Origin: Nitrosopumilales archaeon UBA218
GTDB lineage: Archaea > Thermoproteota > Nitrososphaeria > Nitrososphaerales > Nitrosopumilaceae
DNA: 6,086 bases
Direction of reading: 5' to 3'
Assembly: GCA_002499525.1 (NCBI GenBank)
Contig: DAMC01000088.1
Coordinates: 1-6,086 of the forward strand
A program made the position numbers and the translations under genes. Shown here piece after piece: positions 1 to 6,086 of the stretch (within the stretch, counting starts at the first letter, position 1; each line of letters opens with the position of its first letter). A model generated the notes under the pieces. That model was not told the origin of the DNA. It saw nothing but the letters and a program-made list of their open reading frames with translations, and did not search any database.

Positions 1-1193
1 GTCATGAACAGCGAGTCCCTTCCAGTGGTGATGACTTTGCCGTCAAATGCCCGTGTGATCTCTTTTCGTGCAGTCTCGCCGAGTTTTTTAATTTTGGAAT
101 AAATGGAACTATTTGATTTGAGTGTCTGAAGTGTAGCCGCTCCTGCAATCATTGTCATTGGGTTTGCAGAAAAAGTTCCTCCGCCAATGTATGCGCGTTT
201 TTCTCTTGAGAACAGATTAGTGTCTGCATAACTCATTACTTCATTGCTTCCACAAATCACTCCGATTGGAAATCCTCCGCCGACAATTTTTCCCAGAGTA
301 AAAACATCCGGCTTCAAATTCATTGTGTCGTGCAAGCAGCCGTTTCTGAATCTAAATCCAGTAACAATTTCATCTAGCATAAATAACGCATTTTTCTTTT
401 TGACAAACTCTTCAATTCCTTTCAAATAGTCTTTTGTGGCAGGAATACATCCAGCGCCTCCAAGTACTGGCTCGATAATTACGCCGGCAAGATCGTTTTT
501 TACAGAGTTGAGAACCTTGATAGAGTTCTCCAAATCGTTGTATGGCATTGACACAATGTGTTTCTCATCAGTCAGTCCGCTGCTCTCGGTTTGTTTGAAA
601 GGCCAGTTGACCGTCTTTAGGAGGTCTGTCGTATATCCGTGCCAACCACCATCAATTTTTGCAATGATTTTTTTCTTGGTAACTGCCCGAGCCAGTCTGA
701 CTGCATACATTGTGGCCTCTGTACCTGTTGAAACGTAGCGAATTTTTTCTGCAGCAGGAACCGCTTTGGTAATTTTTTCGGATAATTCGATTGTGTTTTT
801 GTTGACAGTCCCATACATCCAGCCGTTCTGAATCTGTTGGCGAACACTATTGTAGACCTGTTTGGACCTGTGCCCTAAAATGAGACTCCAATGACCCATC
901 CAAAAATCAACATATTTGTTTGAATCCACATCTGTCAGATATTTTCCAGCTGCAGACTTTGTAACAAATGGATATGGGGCAAAAAATCTGATATTGTGAC
1001 TGACTCCGTTGATGTGCAGTTTTTTTGATTTTGCAAAAAGCGCAGCTGACTTGGGAGTTTTTTTGCGATACGCTTTTTCTACAGGGGTCAAGTTGTTTCT
1101 TGCCTTATATTGAGCAATATATCTTTGATCGGATTTTGTAGGTTTTTTGAAAATCTTTCTGCATGGTTTATATGATATCCAAAATGTCTCCAT
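1..1193 (-). CDS. HemL-like class III PLP aminotransferase (glutamate-1-semialdehyde aminotransferase family), C-terminus outside window
   Basis: An uninterrupted minus-strand frame gives 397 codons and runs off the left edge; family members are about 430-450 residues, so roughly 40-50 are missing. Seen: an N-terminal lysine-rich extension (about 1-45); NGVSHNIRFFAPYP at 62-75; DVDSNKYVDFWMGHW at 88-102; phosphate-binding STGTEA at 155-160; WHG at 184-186; EP at 241-242; DEIVTGFR at 274-281, whose Asp274 should contact the PLP ring nitrogen; LGKIVGGGFPIG at 300-311 with Lys302 as Schiff-base lysine; GGGTFSANP at 337-345. The Asp-Lys spacing of 28 matches fold-type I GSA aminomutases. The start is the ATG at 1193-1191: an in-frame stop lies about 50 bases upstream with no other ATG between, and the next Met is residue 99. 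No Shine-Dalgarno is visible. It is expected to be a soluble cytoplasmic enzyme. True HemL converts glutamate-1-semialdehyde to 5-aminolevulinate for tetrapyrroles, but WHGYTTDLL replaces the usual YHGH and the glycine-rich lid signature after it is absent, so it may be a paralogue with another substrate. Fold is certain; substrate is not. Confidence 0.9.
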   Translation of the reverse strand, partial: METFWISYKPCRKIFKKPTKSDQRYIAQYKARNNLTPVEKAYRKKTPKSAALFAKSKKLHINGVSHNIRFFAPYPFVTKSAAGKYLTDVDSNKYVDFWMGHWSLILGHRSKQVYNSVRQQIQNGWMYGTVNKNTIELSEKITKAVPAAEKIRYVSTGTEATMYAVRLARAVTKKKIIAKIDGGWHGYTTDLLKTVNWPFKQTESSGLTDEKHIVSMPYNDLENSIKVLNSVKNDLAGVIIEPVLGGAGCIPATKDYLKGIEEFVKKKNALFMLDEIVTGFRFRNGCLHDTMNLKPDVFTLGKIVGGGFPIGVICGSNEVMSYADTNLFSREKRAYIGGGTFSANPMTMIAGAATLQTLKSNSSIYSKIKKLGETARKEITRAFDGKVITTGRDSLFM

Positions 1194-1220
1194 TTTGCAT
1201 ACGTAACGCTTTGGCGGCGC

Positions 1221-1255
1221 TTGTGATGAAGTGTGGCATTATGCCATTTTGTGAT
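1221..1255. repeat. 13-nt palindrome flanked by TTGTGAT direct repeats
   Basis: TGGCATTATGCCA at 1234-1246 is a perfect 6-bp inverted repeat around one central T. TTGTGAT occurs on both sides, at 1221-1227 and 1249-1255. It lies in the middle of the intergenic region, 41-53 bases upstream of the aminotransferase start. The symmetry suits a dimeric regulator operator, but no regulator is identifiable from this window, so the role is a guess. Confidence 0.4.
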
Positions 1256-1275
1256 TTACGAGCCTCCAGTTACGC

Positions 1276-1284
1276 ATACAAAAT
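1276..1284 (+). promoter_or_regulatory. Weak candidate TATA box for the rRNA operon
   Basis: CATACAAAA is the most TATA-like A/T stretch upstream of the 16S processing stem. With the usual archaeal spacing of about 25 bases, transcription would begin near 1305-1310, just before the stem arm at 1314. The match to an archaeal TTTATA-type box is poor and no clear BRE is seen. Other start points upstream are possible. Confidence 0.25.
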
Positions 1285-1303
1285 GAGGATTTGATCAACT
1301 GAT

Positions 1304-1327
1304 CTAATCTGAGTATGTGAAGATTAG
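1304..1327 (+). other. Leader hairpin that competes with the 16S processing stem
   Basis: CTAATCT at 1304-1310 is exactly complementary to AGATTAG at 1321-1327, giving a 7-bp stem with a 10-nt loop. The same AGATTAG is the core of the 16S processing stem and must later pair with the identical CTAATCT at 2863-2869. If the transcript starts upstream of 1304, this hairpin would form first and be displaced once the 16S 3' flank is made. If it starts later, the segment is not transcribed and is probably coincidental. Confidence 0.4.
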
Positions 1328-1338
1328 TGCATTCCGTC
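1314..1338 (+). other. 16S rRNA processing stem, 5' arm
   Basis: Bases 1314-1332 (TATGTGAAGATTAGTGCAT) are perfectly complementary over 19 bp to 2857-2875. After one bulged or shifted T, bases 1333-1338 (TCCGTC) can continue pairing with 2852-2857, including one G-U pair. The stem closes a loop of about 1.5 kb that contains the whole 16S. Archaeal pre-16S is cut in such stems by the tRNA-splicing endonuclease at bulge-helix-bulge sites. I could not define one standard 3-4-3 motif by eye. Confidence 0.85.
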
Positions 1339-1368
1339 CAATTCCAAATGTAATTAATGTAAACCAAG
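1339..1368 (+). other. 16S 5' leader between processing stem and mature end
   Basis: A short A/T-rich stretch of 30 bases, including TAATTAATGTAAA around 1351-1363. It lies inside the processing stem and is expected to be removed when the mature 16S 5' end is formed. Although it resembles a TATA element, a start set by it would fall inside the 16S gene, so it is not called as the promoter. Confidence 0.5.
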
Positions 1369-2840
<1,472 letters not shown>

Positions 2841-2851
2841 AGAAAAAGTGT

Positions 2852-2875
2852 GATGGATGCACTAATCTTCACATA
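2852..2875 (+). other. 16S rRNA processing stem, 3' arm
   Basis: ATGCACTAATCTTCACATA at 2857-2875 is the exact reverse complement of 1314-1332. GATGGA at 2852-2857 can extend the helix inward against 1333-1338. It begins about 11 bases after the mature 16S 3' end, so cleavage here would release pre-16S from the precursor. Confidence 0.85.
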
Positions 2876-2889
2876 AAACCATCGATGCA

Positions 2890-2911
2890 ATGCATCACGA
2901 AAGTGGTGTAT
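2890..2911 (+). other. Spacer hairpin with GAAA tetraloop
   Basis: ATGCATCAC at 2890-2898 pairs with GTGGTGTAT at 2903-2911, giving 9 bp including two G-U pairs and closed by a GAAA (GNRA-class) loop. Outside it, CATC at 2880-2883 can pair with GATG at 2916-2919. It sits between the two processing stems. The G-U pairs and GNRA loop suggest an RNA-level fold rather than a DNA operator; its role is unknown. Confidence 0.6.
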
Positions 2912-2922
2912 GAAGGATGTAG

Positions 2923-2934
2923 TGGGGTACCCCA
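2923..2934 (+). repeat. TGGGGTACCCCA palindrome in the spacer
   Basis: A perfect 12-nt palindrome. As RNA it cannot fold fully because the loop would be too small. GTGG at 2922-2925 can instead pair with CCAC at 2938-2941 to give a short hairpin. Likely part of spacer folding; no function is claimed. Confidence 0.4.
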
Positions 2935-2947
2935 GTACCACACAATG

Positions 2948-2980
2948 ATCATCGTGCATAGTCGTGTAATATTGTGGCTA
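2948..2980 (+). other. 23S rRNA processing stem, 5' arm
   Basis: Three blocks pair in order with the 23S 3' flank: 2948-2963 with 5996-6011 (16 bp, one U-G); 2965-2970 (TGTAAT) with 5986-5991; and 2974-2980 (GTGGCTA) with 5979-5985. Between blocks, ATT (2971-2973) bulges on this strand and about three to four bases (5992-5995) bulge on the other. Opposed bulges either side of a short helix resemble a bulge-helix-bulge endonuclease site, with a longer centre than the standard four pairs. Confidence 0.8.
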
Positions 2981-4160
2981 ATCATACCAGTGCATAGACG
3001 CCAGTAGGAGGATTGCTAGGCTTGAGAAGAGATGAAGGACGTGGCAAGCTGCGATAAGCCCGGGGTAGGCGCACGCGTCCTATGATCCCGGGATCTCCGA
3101 ATAGGAATCCTGTATTTACATACACACCGTTCGCAAGAGCGGTGGTCGAACCGTGGGAATTGAAGCATCTTAGTACCATGTGGAAGAGAAATCAATTGAG
3201 ATCTCCCAAGTAGCGGCGAGCGAAACGGAGAGAGCCCAAACTGAATCTGTTGTGGTAACATAACAGAGATGTGGTGTTCGGTTATGATATTACGATCCAA
3301 GAATGCAGCCGAAGTTATTTGGAACATTACGGCATAGAGGGTGATACCCCCGTAGGCGAAACAATATTGGATCTTATCATGACCAGAGTACTTGTCCTTG
3401 GCAGTGGGCAAGGAAATTAGGTGAAAGTAGCATCTAAGGCTAAACATTACTCAAGACCGATAGCGAACTAGTACCGTGAGGGAAAGCTGAAAAGTACCCC
3501 GGAAGGGGGGTGAAAAGTGCATGAAACCTACTGGTTACAGACGTGGGTGGCATGGAAGGTGATTTTTCCAGATTGGAGGTCCTAGCAATAGGGCTGAAGG
3601 TTTGGGTTTCTAGTCATCAGTGTCATCCGTTCCGTCTAGAAACACGGGCCAAGGAGCTTACCGTTATGGCGAGCCTAAACCTTAACAGGGTGGAGGCGAA
3701 GGGAAACCGAATTTCCGCAACATTGTGAGGGAAAGCGTGTGAAAGTGCGTAGAGTCATAACGGCAAGGCTAGAAGCCGAGCGATCTATCCCTGAGCAAGT
3801 TGAAGGCGGGCGAAAGCCCGCTGGAGGACTGAAGCAGTTCTAACGTGCAAATTGTTTGTCTGACTTGGGGATAGGGGTCAAAAACCAATCTAGCTCGGCG
3901 CTCGCTAGTTCCAACCGAAGCATCCCGTAGGGTGTCCTTTGTGGAGATGGCACTTCTTGTAGAGCACTGATAAGGTAGACCGGGGAAGAAATTCCTCACT
4001 ACCTATTCAAACTCCGAATGGATGTGCGTCGTAGAAGCAGGGAGACGGGTTTGCGTGACGTAAGGTTCGCAACCGAGAGGGGTTTAACCCAGACCAAAGT
4101 TAAGGTCCCTAAATTTATGCTAAGTGTCAAGCGGAAGAGCGTCATTACGCCAAGACAGCA

Positions 4161-4212
4161 GGGAGGTAAGCTCAGAAGCAGCTATCCTTTAAAAAGTGTG
4201 TAACAACTTACC
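4161..4212 (+). other. 23S L11-binding / GTPase-associated centre
   Basis: This is the segment equivalent to E. coli 1051-1108, which binds ribosomal protein L11 and contacts elongation factors. AGAAGCAGC and GUAAC loops are recognisable. The thiostrepton-contact A1067 and A1095 equivalents appear to be kept (about 4174 and 4202). The closing pair 1092-1099 is T4199-A4206 here instead of the common C-G. Alignment was made by eye from the conserved bases. Confidence 0.65.
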
Positions 4213-5657
4213 TGCCGAGCGTGGTGGCCTCGAAAATGGACGGGGCTAAAGCATAGTACCGATACTTTGGATACTTGCCTTAGGGCAAGTCATGGTAGGT
4301 TGGCGTGGTGATTGGGTTGAAGCAGGGTCGTGAGGTCCTGTGGACCGATTGCTATTGCAGATCTTGGTAGCAGTAACAGCATAGTAAGGTGAGAATCCTT
4401 ACCTTCGCAAGTGCAAGGGTTTCCAGGCAATGCGTCATCAGCCTGGAGTTAGTCGGTCCTAAGAATAATCTCAACAGAATTATTCGAAAGGGAAACTGGT
4501 TAATATTCCAGTACCCGACAGTAGCGTTATCATCTATTTGATCGCTTTAAGATAGGACAAGTACAACCATCGTTGTATCTAACTTTTCTAGAATTGGGGA
4601 GTGTCGTAATGACGAGAACCAGTTCGAGTTGGGAATGGCTTGGCGTTAGCTGAGTTTGTCTGAGTCTTGGGGACCGTGAAAAATCATGTAGAGAGCAATC
4701 TGTCGTGTCCGTACCGAGAACCGACACAGGTGCACTGGATGAGTAGTCCAAGAAGTATCGGGTATACCGTAGGCGAGGGAACTCGACAAATTAGTCCTGT
4801 ACCTTCGGTATAAGGGATGCCTGCAATTCTAATGAGAAATTGGGATAGCAGGTTGCAATGACAAGGGGGTTCCGACTGTTTAATAAAAACACAGGTGACT
4901 GCTAGTCCGAAAGGATGTGTATAGTCGCTGAATCCTGGCCGGTGCTGGTACCTAAAACTTGGGTTCAACCGAGCTAAGGGCCAGTTAACGCCGGGAGTAA
5001 CTCTGACTCTCTTAAGGTAGCCAAATGCCTTGTCGGGTAAGTTCCGACGTGCATGAATGGAACAACGAGAGCCCCACTGTCCCCGCCTACAACCCGGTGA
5101 AGCTACATAAGGTGGACGAACAGTCCATCATCTTCCATCGGGGAGAGAAGACCCCGTGGAGTTTTACTGCAGCTTGTGCTTGCGGTATAGTTGACATTGC
5201 ATAGTGTATCTGGTAGCCATGCTTAACGTCCTCCGGGATGTTAAGAAGCGTCGTTGTAACACCAGACCTTGTTTGCAGTATCGCTTATCAGGTGAAGACC
5301 TGAGACACGTGCAGGTGGGCAGTTCGGCTGGGGCGGCACCCCTTTGAAAAGATATCAAAGGGGCCCAAAGTTCAGCTCAAACGGGTCAGAAATCCGTTGA
5401 AGAGGGCAAAGCCAAAAGCTGGATTGACTGGATCTCCAAACGCACGGGATCCAGAGACGAAAGTCGGGCTTAGCGATCCTTCGTGTGCCCACTATTGGGG
5501 CCCGGAGGTGACAGAAAAATTACCCCAGGGATAACAGGCTCGTCGCGGGCGAGAGCTCCTATCGACCCCGCGGTTTGGTACCTCGATGTCGGCTTTTCCT
5601 ATCCTGGTCCTGCAGCAGGGGCCAAGGGTGAGGCTGCTCGCCTATTAAAAGGGAACA

Positions 5658-5692
<35 letters not shown>

Positions 5693-5736
5693 CTCTGCCT
5701 GATGGAAGTGTGGTTATTTGAGGGGAAGTTGCTCCG

Positions 5737-5750
5737 AGTACGAGAGGAAC
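5737..5750 (+). other. 23S sarcin-ricin loop
   Basis: AGTACGAGAGGAAC is the near-invariant loop of domain VI where translational GTPases dock. Its intact sequence supports a functional 23S gene rather than a degenerate copy. Confidence 0.9.
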
Positions 5751-5978
5751 AGAGCAGCGTGGCCACTGGTTTACCGGTTGTCTGATAAGGCAGGCCGGGC
5801 AGCTAAGCCATCTGGGCTAAGCGCTGAAAGCATCTAAGCGCGAAACCCTTCCTGAAACAAAATAACCTTTCTTACGATGGAGGTCGGTAGTAGAAGACTA
5901 CTTTGATAGGATGGAGGTATAGATCACAAGCTTCGGCGAGTGGTGAGCCTGCCATTACTAATAGACCAACGCACTGGT

Positions 5979-6011
5979 TAGCCACATTACATAGAGACTA
6001 TGCGCGATGAT
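5979..6011 (+). other. 23S rRNA processing stem, 3' arm
   Basis: TAGCCAC (5979-5985), ATTACA (5986-5991) and GACTATGCGCGATGAT (5996-6011) pair with 2974-2980, 2965-2970 and 2948-2963. The arm starts directly after the terminal helix of 23S, so the stem stacks on the mature rRNA end. It runs straight into the T-run that probably ends the transcript. Confidence 0.8.
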
Positions 6012-6050
6012 TTTTTAATTAAAATCAAACCCTAGTGTAAACTAGGTTTA
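6011..6050 (+). terminator. Probable rRNA operon terminator: T-run plus hairpin
   Basis: Six Ts at 6011-6016 directly follow the 23S processing stem, which itself would act as a strong upstream hairpin. GATTTT (6009-6014) is mirrored by AAAATC (6021-6026). A second hairpin pairs CCTAG (6031-6035) with CTAGG (6042-6046), with further AAA/TTT pairing around it, and ends in TTTAT. Archaeal termination mainly needs T-rich stretches, so either site could serve. Confidence 0.5.
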
Positions 6051-6086
6051 TCATTACACGACAAATTAAGAAAATGTTTTAGATTT
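6051..6086. other. Downstream flank with no supported gene
   Basis: A/T-rich sequence to the window edge. It contains neither a 5S rRNA nor a tRNA. TTACAC at 6054-6059 can pair with GTGTAA at 6035-6040 as an alternative to the terminator hairpin. The stretch is too short to tell whether a neighbouring gene begins or ends here. Confidence 0.4.

Larger units (their letters stand above)
1188..1288. repeat. Imperfect 20-nt inverted repeat spanning the divergent intergenic region
   Basis: The right arm at 1269-1288 reads GTTACGCATACAAAATGAGG on the plus strand. The left arm at 1188-1207 reads GTTACGTATGCAAAATGGAG on the minus strand. They match at 16 of 20 positions, and 15 of the first 17. The left arm contains the aminotransferase start codon; the right arm lies 26 bases upstream of the 16S processing stem. 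The two faces look like a duplicated start or promoter segment, one facing each transcript. Function is inferred only. Confidence 0.5.
2841..2985 (+). other. 16S-23S internal transcribed spacer without a tRNA
   Basis: The spacer is about 145 bases. Many euryarchaeal operons carry tRNA-Ala here, but I see no acceptor stem pair, D-arm, TGC anticodon loop or GTTCRA T-arm. Its content is explained by processing structures: the 3' arm of the 16S stem, a GAAA-capped hairpin, a TGGGGTACCCCA palindrome and the 5' arm of the 23S stem. A tRNA-less spacer is usual for Thaumarchaeota as far as I know. Confidence 0.8.

Noticed and set aside
244..847. Open frames on the plus strand (244-429, 436-738) and in another minus frame (617-847)
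   Set aside because: They lie inside the aminotransferase gene in other frames. The protein in the chosen frame has clear PLP-enzyme motifs; these have none.
1223..1312. Possible C/D box small RNA: GTGATGA at 1223-1229 with CTGA at 1299-1302 or 1309-1312
   Set aside because: The boxes are too far apart for an archaeal C/D guide, no convincing C'/D' pair lies between them, and there is no terminal stem.
1348..1365. TAATTAATGTAAA stretch as the rRNA promoter
   Set aside because: It lies between the 16S processing stem and the mature 16S. A start about 25 bases later would fall inside 16S and exclude the stem arm.
2876..2985. tRNA-Ala in the spacer
   Set aside because: No cloverleaf, TGC anticodon loop or T-arm consensus could be found on the plus strand.

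Overview
The window is the 16S-23S rRNA locus of an archaeon, with a divergently oriented aminotransferase gene upstream. The 16S starts with the archaeal GTTGATCCTG block and ends in the anti-Shine-Dalgarno GGATCACCTCCTT. Both rRNAs carry archaeal signatures throughout. Three traits point to marine group I.1a Thaumarchaeota (Nitrosopumilales, ammonia oxidisers such as Nitrosopumilus or Nitrosarchaeum): the TCCCG/CGGGA version of the 16S 5' helix, a short spacer without tRNA-Ala, and an AT-rich, lysine-rich protein gene. As far as I remember, a glutamate-1-semialdehyde aminotransferase-like gene beside the rRNA operon was also reported for Cenarchaeum and planktonic relatives. Genus cannot be settled by eye.

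Layout. Positions 1-1193 (minus strand) hold the first 397 codons of a HemL-like class III PLP aminotransferase whose C-terminus lies outside the window. Positions 1194-1368 are a divergent intergenic region with a 13-nt palindrome, an imperfect 20-nt inverted repeat, and the 5' arm of the 16S processing stem. The 16S rRNA spans about 1369-2840 and appears complete. The spacer at about 2841-2985 has no tRNA; it holds the 3' arm of the 16S stem, a GAAA-capped hairpin, and the 5' arm of the 23S stem. The 23S rRNA spans about 2986-5978 and appears complete, with no intron seen. Positions 5979-6086 contain the 3' arm of the 23S stem, a T-run and a hairpin that probably end transcription. No 5S rRNA follows within the window.

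How it works together. 16S and 23S are inferred to be made as one plus-strand precursor. Each rRNA is looped out by a long, nearly perfect stem formed by its flanks (1314-1338 with 2852-2875; 2948-2980 with 5979-6011), the arrangement archaeal tRNA-splicing endonuclease acts on. The aminotransferase is transcribed away from the operon and shares only the intergenic region with it.

I found no mobile element, CRISPR array or clearly new system. The points worth a second look are a leader segment that can compete with the 16S processing stem, the inverted repeat shared by the two divergent starts, the loss of the expected lid signature in the HemL-like protein, and paired base changes in conserved rRNA helices. 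All coordinates of mature rRNA ends are estimates to within a few bases.
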